Origin: an uncultured Clostridia bacterium
Lineage (GTDB): Bacteria; Bacillota; Clostridia; TANB77; UBA1234
DNA: 64,000 nt
Reading direction: 5' to 3'
Assembly: GCA_934132775.1 (NCBI GenBank)
Contig: CAKPAA010000004.1
Span: forward strand, 40,960 to 104,959
Below, in pieces: positions 55,401 to 62,947 of the stretch. The notes below the pieces were generated by a model. It had not been told where the DNA came from. It saw only the letters and a list, made by a program, of their open reading frames with translations, and did no database searches. The stretch's first letter is position 1. Every line of letters starts with the position of its first letter. The translations under genes were made by a program, and so were the position numbers.

Positions 55401-56003
55401 CTGATTCTCAATTTCACTAACTATATCATTTATTCTAACAAGATTTTGTCTTGTGTTTTCAATCTTTCTCTCGGCTTCTTCTTTTCTAGTCCTATACTTA
55501 ACAATACCAGCGGCTTCTTCAAAAATATGTCTTCTTTCCTCAGACTTAGCACTTAAAATCTCGTCAATTCTACCCTGTCCAATTATAGAGTAACCATCTC
55601 TGCCAATACCAGTATCCATAAAAAGCTCAACAATATCTTTTAATCTACACTGATTTCTATTTATAAAAAATTCACTTTCACCACTTCTATAAACTCTTCT
55701 AGTAACCGTAACTTCAGAATAATCAACAGGCAACTTACCATCAGAATTATCGATAGTAATGTCAACCTCTGCAAATCCCAAAGATTTTCTCGCTTGTGTA
55801 CCAGCAAAAATTACATCCTCAAGCTTAGAGCCACGAAGCGTTTTTATACTTTGTTCACCCAAAACCCATCTTATTGCATCAGAAATATTACTCTTACCAC
55901 TGCCATTAGGGCCAATAACAACAGTAATACCATCTTCAAACTCCAAAGTCGTCTTATCTGCAAAAGATTTAAAGCCTTGCATTTCAAGTTTCTTAAGGTA
56001 CAT
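52467..56003 (-). CDS. smc: Chromosome segregation protein SMC
   Basis: 1178 aa, full length. Walker A VVIGPNGSGKSNISDAIRWVLGEQS (about 27-51), two long coiled coils, hinge around 510-680 (FGALANLIEVPSKFETAIEMCLG; LLGRTVITDNMENAVNLA), signature LLSGGERALTAIALLFA and Walker B FCVLDEIEAALDDVNVYRY. Condensin ATPase. AGAGGG 8 nt before the ATG. No rnc or ftsY neighbour, unlike in many Firmicutes. Confidence 0.97.
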   Translation of the reverse strand: MYLKKLEMQGFKSFADKTTLEFEDGITVVIGPNGSGKSNISDAIRWVLGEQSIKTLRGSKLEDVIFAGTQARKSLGFAEVDITIDNSDGKLPVDYSEVTVTRRVYRSGESEFFINRNQCRLKDIVELFMDTGIGRDGYSIIGQGRIDEILSAKSEERRHIFEEAAGIVKYRTRKEEAERKIENTRQNLVRINDIVSEIENQLGPLETQSEKAKKFLDIREQLKYLEIGLFISNIFQSREKLEEIVSQIDEIVSQISDENDKIELFQKQKDELRELTEKLLNEIEENQANIFEAQNNVEKQKADIGVYRERIQNNNAKYELSADEIEKLNERKAELEKDKEDRNDKKSRLFADKKRFEDELNEKEEALKKLLESFSNEQKKIEDLKAKVMSNLDVKFEKMEVLSDISANIEAGNRRKTQIENELRENIHELDKERMNKEDENILLSEVTSKKNKLNEKIEKLSKDKLEYSDKLNEYDEVIKKADDELRVTNSRYKFLVETENEFEGYNRAVKEVLSKCQKDSVFGNNIFGALANLIEVPSKFETAIEMCLGATIQNIITETEDEAKRAIEFLKTNNLGRASFLPISAVKGDKISQKVNGNNGFLGIASEVISYDKKYDGVVQNLLGRTVITDNMENAVNLAKKYKYSFRIVTLEGDVINSSGQMSGGSVAKKTTSLLSRGREIKELEIKLAELKKKKEEAVEALEKYKTSSENIINEFAVVERDLQQVSVDYARETQKMSEIDNNIDRYKRKIALLNGEKEKLLETLESENESLAGINELIKNLEVENENLQVNIKEFTDKNSDGQKEIDDLNSDIVDLRISVSSFDESSTSIDEMVAMIEQEINNCMKNVDSKVNEREALLKENSEIESKILEAQETIDSVGDVVQEFEKKVSSLKEQRESKNAELLAIEENIDNCFKTLDVLKEQNTKLDVKKNKLEVDIENIQNKMWEEYETTPNTASNYAEVTSSTARDVEKLKSEIRSLGPVNVNAIEEFKALNDRYEFLSTQKQDLEDSERSLNKIIEDMTKLMKIQFAEQFDLINKNFNSVFSELFGGGMATLKLADETNILECGIEIEAQPPGKKLQSMMLLSGGERALTAIALLFAILKLSPSPFCVLDEIEAALDDVNVYRYAEFLKKFSEKTQFLVITHRKGTMEVANTVYGVTMQEHGISKLISQKL

Positions 56004-56233
56004 AATTTAAACCCTCTCTTCCGTAAGTCTTTAACATAGTTAATAATATACTAAGAAACAAGAATAATCAACAAAAATCGAGCCGGATTAAATAAAAAAT
56101 TAGAACTACAAAAATAAAACTATGCTAAATGTATATAAGTTTTCAAAAACAGTTCTTTTCTAAATTGAGATACATCAATATCTAAACCAACATTAAAATA
56201 GAATATGTATTTTTATTTGAAATTGCAAAAAGG

Positions 56234-56262
56234 TTGACTTTTTATGTAAAATGTGCTAATAT
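56234..56262 (+). promoter_or_regulatory. Strong promoter of the 56349 gene
   Basis: TTGACT, 17-nt spacer, TAATAT. The leader starts about 56270. Confidence 0.7.
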
Positions 56263-56277
56263 AGTATTAGCTTAAAG

Positions 56278-56340
56278 ATGTTAGGCCGATGTTCAGAAAT
56301 TTTTGAGCATCAAATTTAGGTTGCCGATTTACGGCAGGAG
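56278..56340 (+). promoter_or_regulatory. Structured leader with two hairpins before the 56349 gene
   Basis: GATGTTCA/TGAGCATC (8 bp with one G-U, about 56277-56311) and TGCCG/CGGCA (loop ATTTA, 56323-56337), the latter ending directly at the AGGAGG Shine-Dalgarno. Folding next to the ribosome site suggests translational control or mRNA stabilisation. It does not match a riboswitch I know. Confidence 0.45.
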
Positions 56341-56348
56341 GAAAACGT

Positions 56349-56711
56349 ATGAAGGTGTTGTGGTTTTCGCGTCATCAGATGACTGAGGATCAGCTCGCTG
56401 ATCTCAAACGGATCTATGGATCCGATGTTGTTGTGAAGCAGGTTTCTGCTTCTGCTACGACATTCCGTGACGTGCTTGAAGCTGGTGAGGACTGCGATAT
56501 CCTCGCAGTCGTCCTTCCGCCGGCTATGCTGGCGGACCTGACCAATCCGCGAAACAACAGTAAGCCCGTAATTCGGGCCGTCGCAAATCGGGTTCCGACC
56601 GGTAATAAGGTTGTGAATCCGGCAACGGGGGTGCTTGAGGATGAGTTTGCTTTCAAGCACGTAGCTTGGGAGCATGTCGTAAGAATTGAGATTGTAACCG
56701 AAAGGTTGTAA
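56349..56711 (+). CDS. GC-rich orphan protein of unknown function
   Basis: 120 aa. Cytosolic alpha/beta pattern: MKVLWFSRHQMTEDQLADL, VLEAGEDCDILAVVLPPAMLADL, KPVIRAVANRVPTG, FKHVAWEHVVRIEIVTERL. I associate this with an uncharacterised family of small proteins seen in mobile and metagenomic DNA; function unknown. Composition is about 50% GC against about 30% around it, with a strong promoter, a structured leader and its own terminator. That points to recent acquisition and high expression. The antisense frames of 80 and 133 aa are shadows. Confidence 0.7.
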   Translation: MKVLWFSRHQMTEDQLADLKRIYGSDVVVKQVSASATTFRDVLEAGEDCDILAVVLPPAMLADLTNPRNNSKPVIRAVANRVPTGNKVVNPATGVLEDEFAFKHVAWEHVVRIEIVTERL

Positions 56712-56722
56712 TCTCAATCAAT

Positions 56723-56752
56723 AGGGTTCACAAATGTGAACCTTATTTCTTT
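56723..56752 (+). terminator. Terminator of the 56349 gene
   Basis: GGTTCACA, AA loop, TGTGAACC (8-bp perfect stem), followed by TTATTTCTTT. Confidence 0.8.
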
Positions 56753-56890
56753 AACTGCAGCAAAATGGGAAAAAATGATATAACTGTTGAAACCACTTTG
56801 GATCCTTTGTAATTGCTCAATCATAGCTTGCTAATGTAGGCTATGATTTTTTTATCTGATAAATTGTCAAAAAATTACATAAATTTTATA

Positions 56891-56919
56891 TTGACAAATT
56901 ATAAGTCTATGTTTATAAT
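56891..56919 (+). promoter_or_regulatory. Consensus promoter of tRNA-Lys(CTT)
   Basis: TTGACA, 17-nt spacer, TATAAT: perfect SigA consensus 13 nt before the tRNA. Confidence 0.85.
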
Positions 56920-56931
56920 ACTAATTGTTAT

Positions 56932-57007
56932 GCACCACTAGCTCAGTTGGTAGAGCATCCGACTCTTAATCGGCAGGTCCGGGGTTCGAATCCCCGGTGG
57001 TGCACCA
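56932..57007 (+). tRNA. tRNA-Lys (anticodon CTT)
   Basis: 76 nt with encoded CCA. Acceptor GCACCAC/GTGGTGC, anticodon loop CTCTTAA, T-arm CCGGGGTTCGAATCCCCGG. Confidence 0.97.
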
Positions 57008-57014
57008 GATATTT

Positions 57015-57053
57015 AAAGCTGTAAGAGTTTATAACTTCTCACAGCTTTTTTGT
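57015..57053 (+). terminator. Terminator of tRNA-Lys(CTT)
   Basis: AAAGCTGT...ACAGCTTT with inner AGAG/CTCT-type pairs, then T-rich tail. Confidence 0.75.
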
Positions 57054-57081
57054 TTTTTAAAAATTATGTAAGGAATTATTT

Positions 57082-57855
57082 ATGAGATTTAAAAGAGTAT
57101 ATATTGAAATAACTAATGTTTGTAATTTAAAATGCGAATTTTGCAAACCACATAACCGTCAAAATAGATTTATGACTTTAAAAGAATTCAACTTTATTCT
57201 TGACGAAATAAGAGATTACACTGAATATATTTATTTGCACGTGAAAGGTGAACCTTTACTACATCCAAACTTTGACGAATTTGTAAAGCTTGCATTCGAT
57301 AAAGATTTTAAAATAAATTTAACAACAAATGCGACTTTATTAAAAAATCATTTGGAAATAACTAAATACTTGCGTCAAATAAATGTATCTTTTCACGCAA
57401 CAAATAGTGCTGAAATATTGAAAATGTGCAAGTCAATTAACGATTGTATAATAAATTTTAGAATTTGGAACTATGATGAAAATAGCGAAGCAATAAATCA
57501 AATTCAAAAAGAATTTAATATTTCTAATATTAGCAAAAATTTCTCAAACTACACACTTGCTGATAATATTTTTCTTTCAGTAGCTTCTAGATTTGAATGG
57601 CCAGATATGAATTCATCAAATAACGCAAACGGATACTGTCACGCACTAAAAGACCAAATAGCCATACTTGTTGATGGAACTGTTGTTCCTTGCTGCTTAG
57701 ATAATGATGGTGATATAAACCTAGGAAATATTTTTAACGAAACTTTATCTCAAATATTAGGAAAAGAACGAACACAAAATATTTTAGATGGTTTCAAAAA
57801 AAGAATTGCAGTTGAACCTTTGTGTCAAAAATGCACATTCAAAGCTAGATTTTGA
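57082..57855 (+). CDS. Radical SAM / SPASM domain protein
   Basis: 257 aa. VYIEITNVCNLKCEFCKPH carries the CxxxCxxC [4Fe-4S]-SAM motif; LHVKGEPLLHPNFDEFV matches the GGEP-like motif; the SPASM end has GYCHALKDQIAILVDGTVVPCCLDNDGDINLGNIF and PLCQKCTF cysteines for an auxiliary cluster. Such enzymes modify peptides or activate sulfatases. No precursor peptide or sulfatase gene is adjacent, so the substrate is unknown. Site TAAGGAATT before the ATG. Confidence 0.9.
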   Translation: MRFKRVYIEITNVCNLKCEFCKPHNRQNRFMTLKEFNFILDEIRDYTEYIYLHVKGEPLLHPNFDEFVKLAFDKDFKINLTTNATLLKNHLEITKYLRQINVSFHATNSAEILKMCKSINDCIINFRIWNYDENSEAINQIQKEFNISNISKNFSNYTLADNIFLSVASRFEWPDMNSSNNANGYCHALKDQIAILVDGTVVPCCLDNDGDINLGNIFNETLSQILGKERTQNILDGFKKRIAVEPLCQKCTFKARF

Positions 57856-57859
57856 GGAA

Positions 57860-58378
57860 CTAGATACTTTCAATTATCTTAGTTCCTCTTTCTGAAAGTG
57901 CACTCTCCACCCATTTTGAAATATATTCGTTATTCGTATCACTTTCTCTTATAAATATGTATTTTCCTTCTGAAATCGGATAGCTTTTAATAGTAACTTT
58001 TTTACTGCTAGCATACAAAGCTTCATCATCGCTTTCTTTTTCTGAAATCACAATATCCACTTCTCCATCAACTAGTCTTTTATATGGATTATCCGAATAA
58101 GAAATTAGAATCTCATCCAAATTTAATCCTAAAAAATCAGCACTTAGTCTATCAACAATATTTCTTGAACTTTTAGAAGCATCTACTCTTGGATAAGTTT
58201 CAAGTGCAAAGATAGCTTCATTTTTCTCCACTTTAACTTCATCACCCGAAGAAATATCACCACTAATATTTTCTTTAAAATCATTATTGGCATTTCCTCT
58301 ATTATGTATGAAAATTCCAACCACGCACAAAGCAACAACTCCAACACAAACACCAATTAAAATAGAATTTTTCTTCAT
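57860..58378 (-). CDS. Secreted PstS-like/solute-binding-type small protein
   Basis: 172 aa from ATG at 58378 (GGAGGG 5 nt upstream). Signal anchor (SILIGVCVGVVALCVVGIFI), a Ser/Gly/Asp linker (ENISGDISSGDEVK), then FALETYPRVDASKSSRNIVDRLSADFLGL...YKRLVDGEVDIVIS...ESALSERG. The TYPRVDAS...V.GEVDI pattern recalls the start of phosphate-type (PstS) solute-binding proteins, but only about half of one is present. Starts after the flavin reductase gene; overlaps no other real gene. A stem GAGGAACTA/TAGTTCCTC spans its stop and that of the SPASM gene. Confidence 0.6.
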   Translation of the reverse strand: MKKNSILIGVCVGVVALCVVGIFIHNRGNANNDFKENISGDISSGDEVKVEKNEAIFALETYPRVDASKSSRNIVDRLSADFLGLNLDEILISYSDNPYKRLVDGEVDIVISEKESDDEALYASSKKVTIKSYPISEGKYIFIRESDTNNEYISKWVESALSERGTKIIESI

Positions 58379-58388
58379 AAAATCCCTC

Positions 58389-58949
58389 CTACTTTTTCTT
58401 AACAGAAAAACCAAATTTGCCCAAATTTTCTCCTAAACCATAATATTGTCCGTGTGAATAAGTAATTAAATTGCACTTTTCCAGGCAAAACCTACCCGTC
58501 TTGTCTAAATATTTTTCGTCAACATCTACGCACAAAACTTTGGCAATTATCATATTATGAGAACCAAGTTCTTTAATCTCAACAACTTCGCACTCTATAT
58601 TCACAGGGCTCTCCTTAATTAAAGGCGTTGAAACTTCATTTGCTTTCTCCTTCGTCAAGTTAAGTGTTTCAAATTTATTCACATCTCTTCCACTTCTAAC
58701 ACCTGAAAAATCCGTTGAATAAGCTAATTTTTCCGTAGTCAAATTTACAACAAATTCTTTCTTTTCTTTTATAATATTATAAGAAAATCTTTCAGGCCTA
58801 ACTGAGATATAAAGCATTGCCGGATCTGTACAAATCGTTCCAGTCCAAGCAACAGTTATAATATTAGCATTATCCATATCTCCCACACTGACCATAACAG
58901 CAGGTAATGGATATAGCATTGTACCAGGTTTCCATTTTAATTTCGCCAT
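58389..58949 (-). CDS. Flavin reductase-like FMN-binding protein
   Basis: 186 aa. Split-barrel flavin reductase: PGTMLYPLPAVMVSVGDMDNANIITVAWTGTICTDPAMLYISVRPERFSYNII, FVVNLTTEKLAYSTDFSGV, ending LGENLGKFGFS. Binds FMN; physiological partner unknown. Confidence 0.88.
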   Translation of the reverse strand: MAKLKWKPGTMLYPLPAVMVSVGDMDNANIITVAWTGTICTDPAMLYISVRPERFSYNIIKEKKEFVVNLTTEKLAYSTDFSGVRSGRDVNKFETLNLTKEKANEVSTPLIKESPVNIECEVVEIKELGSHNMIIAKVLCVDVDEKYLDKTGRFCLEKCNLITYSHGQYYGLGENLGKFGFSVKKK

Positions 58950-59000
58950 ATCAAATTTATATGATATATTTAGTAATTCAAATAATCATATACTCCTTCC

Positions 59001-59675
59001 TCAAAAAATTCTTCGTTTTCCAACATAATTATACATCTTATATATCGCTGTGCCAAGGAAAAAAACTCCAACAAAAAGCAATAAAGCCCAATAAATAACT
59101 CCAGGTCCATTTATACTTCCAAGCCAACCAAACGTATCTAAATCTACAAACCAATAAGGATACCTAGAACCATTGTTAAACAATGTGGAACTAACTTCTG
59201 CTCGACAAATAACAAAAATCAAATAATAAAGTGGTGGTATTAGCACTAAAAATATATTTTTCTTTCCGAAAGAAAAGTCTCTATCTAAAAACAAAAAATC
59301 CACGAGCATAAGCATTGGCGAAACTAAATGTAATAAAATATTAGATAATGCAAACACATCATTTTTGTTAATATACGGTGCGAGCATACACCAATAAACA
59401 ATGAAAGTAATTAAAATATCAACAGTTAAAACAAATTTAACAACAACTACTTTACTACCAATGATAGTCACATGTTTGTGTTCCTCTATAATAGAAAAAG
59501 TAATTAAAAAACATTCTAAAATAAAAACCCACAAATTACTTTGCAAAGTATAAAAATTAAGAGCCGTACCGCTGCCCATAAAACCGTCTTCGGCTTTGTT
59601 AATCATTCCAAGATACAACCCAAGTCCACACACAAAAGCAAAAAAAATCCTATAAATAATAATCGCTTTCTTCAA
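59001..59675 (-). CDS. Pr6Pr-like six-TM membrane protein
   Basis: 224 aa. Six or more hydrophobic helices with the family pattern LNFYTLQSNLWVFI, VDILITFIVYWCMLAP, ILLHLVSPMLMLVDFLFLDR and SRYPYWFVDLDTFGWLGS. This matches the Pr6Pr/FAR-17a-like family of membrane proteins of unknown function. Confidence 0.75.
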   Translation of the reverse strand: MKKAIIIYRIFFAFVCGLGLYLGMINKAEDGFMGSGTALNFYTLQSNLWVFILECFLITFSIIEEHKHVTIIGSKVVVVKFVLTVDILITFIVYWCMLAPYINKNDVFALSNILLHLVSPMLMLVDFLFLDRDFSFGKKNIFLVLIPPLYYLIFVICRAEVSSTLFNNGSRYPYWFVDLDTFGWLGSINGPGVIYWALLLFVGVFFLGTAIYKMYNYVGKRRIF

Positions 59676-59920
59676 CTAAATATGCCTCCAAATCTAAGTA
59701 AAAGATAAAATTTAAAAACAAAATTTGTGTAAATCTCACTTAATATACTTTCCATCTTTATGCGACAAAAAATGTGGTATATACTATACAAATTTTTAAT
59801 TAAAATATCTTTTTTTCAAGTAATTATTATCCCACAAATGTCAAATTATAATACGAACACTTAAAAAGTAAAAATATTTATCATCAAGTTATAGTTGCCT
59901 TGCTAAATAAAATTCCAGTT

Positions 59921-60568
59921 TTAATAGGTGTAAATAGTTACAAAATTCACAGCAATACCAAGCAAAATGAAAATATGAAAAGCAATGTGAAGCCCATTTA
60001 TTCTTCTACCAAGCATATAAAATACACTACCAATTGTATATAAAACCGTTGCAACAATTATGCTAAAAGTACATTTAATATTACTATCAACTATTAGGAG
60101 ACTAACAATCAGGCTTCCTATCCATAAATTCAAAATAGCAACAATAAAAGAGTAAAGTTCAAACTTATCAAACATAGTTGCATTAAAAACAATACACAAA
60201 ATAGAAAAAAAACAAATAGCCCCAAAAATGCTCCAACCAACAGCACCACCAATTACGCAAATTCCATAAAAAGCACAAATTCCACAAATAGCAAAATGCA
60301 AAAAACAATTTGCTAAAATCAAAAACACTTTTTTTGCCTTAAAAGAACTAATAGAATGGGCTAGTAAATCCATAATACAGAATAAAAATACTCCAAAAAG
60401 CCAAAGGGCAACTGTTATAATTCCTGTAACACTCCTGTTTATAGCACATTCTATAATACCTAAAACAAGCATCGCCAAAGCACTTAGTCCACTAATGCCA
60501 TTCAAAATCGCGCTAGTTATATTTTCTCCAAACGAATAAATATCTTCATCATTCTTCAAATCTAACAT
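59921..60568 (-). CDS. Hemolysin III-like membrane protein
   Basis: 215 aa, seven hydrophobic helices. ENITSAILNGISGLSALAMLVLG, DLLAHSISSFKAKKVFLILANCFLHFAICGICAFYG and HIAFHIFILLGIAVNF follow the HlyIII/PAQR order of His-containing helices, though the usual HxxxE residues are partly replaced. Lysis activity is not implied. Downstream of ldcA-like gene by 21 nt; probably co-transcribed. 59676-59920 holds no gene. Confidence 0.7.
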   Translation of the reverse strand: MLDLKNDEDIYSFGENITSAILNGISGLSALAMLVLGIIECAINRSVTGIITVALWLFGVFLFCIMDLLAHSISSFKAKKVFLILANCFLHFAICGICAFYGICVIGGAVGWSIFGAICFFSILCIVFNATMFDKFELYSFIVAILNLWIGSLIVSLLIVDSNIKCTFSIIVATVLYTIGSVFYMLGRRINGLHIAFHIFILLGIAVNFVTIYTY

Positions 60569-60589
60569 ACAAAAACACCCACTTACAAA

Positions 60590-61618
60590 TTACTTTAATT
60601 CTTGAAAAAGCTTTCCCTTTCCATCTTCAAAAGAAAAACTACCAAAAGAGCCATTAACAATAGTCCATTGAGGAGCAACGTGACCAATATCAACATCATA
60701 AACAACAGGTACTCCAAGCTTTCCAATTGTATCCAAAAAAGCATCTTGATAAGCAAAATCTTCCATATCTTCGCAGCTTGCCGTTCTACCAATCAAAAAT
60801 CCATTAGCATTATCAAACCAACCAGCTTTACTCATTTGCCATAAAGTTCTTTTCACATCCGCAATAGACATTTCACAATTCTCTAAATACCAAATCATAC
60901 CCTCACTAAATTGACTACAGAACTTTTTAGTAGCATCAAACGGTGTTCCTAAAAGAAGTTTAATAACATCCATACAACCTCCAATTAGTCTTCCTGACAT
61001 ATTAACATTCTTTGCACCATTTAATTCTTTATATACAACATCTCCACCTAAATTGAAAGATGCACATTCTAAGCCTGCTTCTCTAATACGTTCTTTTTCA
61101 AAAAGTTTAAAACTTACTTGCTCAAAACTAGTAGGATTTGTAACAAAGTCAAACGGAGCAGAAATTGATTTATGCCATTCATTCATAGAAAACGCCGAAA
61201 AAGAATACGAATGAAGCGTTGCAATATTAAAATTAGTAGTCAAATAAAACAAAAGCAAACTAACATCAGAAAAGCCCTGCACCCACTTAGGGCAACACTT
61301 TTCAATTAGTGTTTTATTATCATTCAAAAATGGAATTGTCTCCATTAAAAACTCGCCACCAAAAGCAATTGGCATATACTTAACCCTTACGTCATTCCAT
61401 AAAGACAAAAATTCATTAGTTCTAGTACTTGCATCTGCACTTACAAACTTGCTATTCGTTCTTAAATCTGGTGTTTCCACAATTTCAAAACCTTTGTTAA
61501 CAAATTTTGAAATTGCCTTATCAATTCTTATACGTCCTCTCTCATCACAAACGCCAGCAGACATAGCTGTAACACCAACTTTATCTCCAACTTTCAATGC
61601 ATCTGGATATATAATCAC
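60590..61618 (-). CDS. Peptidase S66 (LD-carboxypeptidase/MccF-like)
   Basis: 342 aa. LKVGDKVGVTAMSAGVCDERGR, YMPIAFGGEFLMETIPFLN, WVQGFSDVSLLLFYLTTNFNIATLHSYSF with the nucleophile Ser in GFSD, and WYLENCEMSIADVKRTLWQM; the C-terminal Glu-His pair probably lies in ENCEMS and the DIGHVAPQWT motif. The length and order fit the MccF-like branch, which cleaves acyl-amide bonds of microcin-type compounds or LD-peptides of murein. Substrate is unclear. 61619-61890 upstream has no gene. Confidence 0.88.
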   Translation of the reverse strand: MIIYPDALKVGDKVGVTAMSAGVCDERGRIRIDKAISKFVNKGFEIVETPDLRTNSKFVSADASTRTNEFLSLWNDVRVKYMPIAFGGEFLMETIPFLNDNKTLIEKCCPKWVQGFSDVSLLLFYLTTNFNIATLHSYSFSAFSMNEWHKSISAPFDFVTNPTSFEQVSFKLFEKERIREAGLECASFNLGGDVVYKELNGAKNVNMSGRLIGGCMDVIKLLLGTPFDATKKFCSQFSEGMIWYLENCEMSIADVKRTLWQMSKAGWFDNANGFLIGRTASCEDMEDFAYQDAFLDTIGKLGVPVVYDVDIGHVAPQWTIVNGSFGSFSFEDGKGKLFQELK

Positions 61619-61891
61619 AAAATCACCTCACACTATACTTTTTATTATCCAATATTTTTTCATTGCCACATACATTACATATTTTACCACATTCAAAACA
61701 ATGTAAAAATAGTTTATCTTCTTTTTTCACATTATACAATAAAATAATTAAAATAAAAACCAAAATCGAAGTTAGTCTACACACACTGGTGATACAAGAT
61801 TACATATTAAAATTATAATTTATTTTTAAACATTCTTTTATTGGACAAAATTTATTTTCTATTTAAATAGTTTTATTTAAATTTTTAGTCT

Positions 61892-61925
61892 AAAAAAAGA
61901 GAACCCCAAAAAAGGGATTCTCTCT
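61892..61925 (-). terminator. Terminator of the first Pro-rich gene
   Basis: AGAGAA-CCCC/GGG-TTCTCT stem with six-A loop and a T-run on the minus strand. Its sequence is almost identical to that at 62903-62935, showing the two genes are duplicates including the 3' ends. Confidence 0.85.
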
Positions 61926-61932
61926 AGAGCAC

Positions 61933-62661
61933 TCACTCAACTGGCACATTGCAATGTGCAGGAATGTCACTCGTGTCGTTGGTCACAAATTCAACCACAG
62001 GAGCAGGAATTTCACTCACCAGCCCATTGTGAGCTGGTTCGTTACTAGTTGCTTCCGCCGGTGCACTTGGGCAATTAGCCGATGCAGGCTGAGGCTCCTG
62101 GGGCTGATCGTTATGACCAGGGTTGTTAGTAGCCTCTTCTGTCGGAGCCGCAGGAGCATCATCGTGAGAAGGCTGATTGCCATCCTCCTCATTTGGGGCT
62201 GCCGGAGCGTTATCCGCAGTCAGAGCAGGAGTATTCTCCATCTCGTTGTGAGAAGGAGCATTAGACTCCGTCCAACTCGGAGGTTCCGGACTGTTATCCG
62301 GAGCCGGATGCGGTGTTTCCGCCGGTTCATTGGTCGGGACCGCAGGGGCATCATAGTGAGAAGGCTGATTGCCATCCTCCTCATTCGGGGCTGCCGGAGC
62401 GTTATCCGCAGTCAGAGCAGGAGTAATCTCCATCTCGTTGTGAGAAGGAGCATTAGACTCCGTCCAACTCGGAGGTTCCGGACTGTTATCCGGAGCCGGG
62501 CACGGTGTTACATCCGGTGTCAAATAAGGTGCAACCGGATCAGTAGTAGGTGCTGGTGCCAGTTCCTGGTACGAAGAGGTAAACCGGTCACTGCCAGTGA
62601 CATCGCCAATGTCAGCACCGGTAATGATCGTAATAATGGCCAAAGCGAAAAACTTCATCAT
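61933..62661 (-). CDS. Secreted Pro-rich repeat protein, paralog 1
   Basis: 243 aa from the paired ATG ATG at 62661/62658 (AAGGAGG 5 or 8 nt upstream). Signal peptide MMKFFALAIITIITGADIG, then low-complexity Pro/Ala/Asn/Glu/Thr sequence. Two near-identical 64-residue units (PDNSPEPPSWTESNAPSHNE ... GNQPSH) lie 192 nt apart, a recent in-frame duplication. Further degenerate SHN/PAHN motifs follow. The end PAPVVEFVTNDTSDIPAHCN resembles that of the next gene. GC-rich and foreign-looking. It should be an extended, secreted or wall-associated protein; no sorting signal (LPxTG) is seen. Function unknown. The frame extends upstream to 62736 through a palindrome with a lipobox-like stretch, judged untranslated. 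Confidence 0.7.
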   Translation of the reverse strand: MMKFFALAIITIITGADIGDVTGSDRFTSSYQELAPAPTTDPVAPYLTPDVTPCPAPDNSPEPPSWTESNAPSHNEMEITPALTADNAPAAPNEEDGNQPSHYDAPAVPTNEPAETPHPAPDNSPEPPSWTESNAPSHNEMENTPALTADNAPAAPNEEDGNQPSHDDAPAAPTEEATNNPGHNDQPQEPQPASANCPSAPAEATSNEPAHNGLVSEIPAPVVEFVTNDTSDIPAHCNVPVE

Positions 62662-62706
62662 AAAGTCCTCCTTATACTCACATCCGCTAAGATTTAAAAG
62701 TAACAC

Positions 62707-62734
62707 GCAAAATGTAATAGTCATTACATTTTGC
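62707..62734. promoter_or_regulatory. Perfect 12-bp palindrome upstream of paralog 1
   Basis: GCAAAATGTAAT, AGTC, ATTACATTTTGC: perfect inverted repeat 46 nt before the start codon, in the presumed leader or promoter. Could be an operator or an mRNA hairpin. The flanking GGTGAT/ATCACC pair at about 62743-62754 is smaller. Confidence 0.5.
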
Positions 62735-62902
62735 ACCCAAAAGTGATTTTATATCACCTCCATATAAAAAACACATACACTTCTGGGTCTTCATATAACC
62801 ATTGACTAGTTATAGTTTACCATATTATTAATAAAAAGGCAATAGGTATACATAATATTTTGAAAATGTTTTTAGCCAACAAAATGATATTTTTATTAGA
62901 CC

Positions 62903-62935
62903 AAAAAAGAGAACCCCAAAAAAGGGATTCTCTCT
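62903..62935 (-). terminator. Terminator of the second Pro-rich gene
   Basis: Same stem-loop as at 61892-61925, with six-base A loop and T-run on the minus strand, 13 nt after the stop. Confidence 0.85.
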
Positions 62936-62947
62936 GAAGCAACACAC

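Noticed and set aside
56316..56717. 133-aa and 80-aa antisense frames
   Set aside because: By-products of the GC-rich gene at 56349; no start signals.
61954..62697. 247-aa Arg-rich frame on the plus strand
   Set aside because: Shadow of the Pro-rich repeat gene; its repeats mirror the DNA duplication on the other strand.
62662..62736. Upstream extension of paralog 1 giving a lipobox-like LLLNLSGC
   Set aside because: It would start in or before the palindrome without a suitably spaced ribosome site, whereas AAGGAGG sits just before the ATG pair at 62661 and a normal signal peptide follows.
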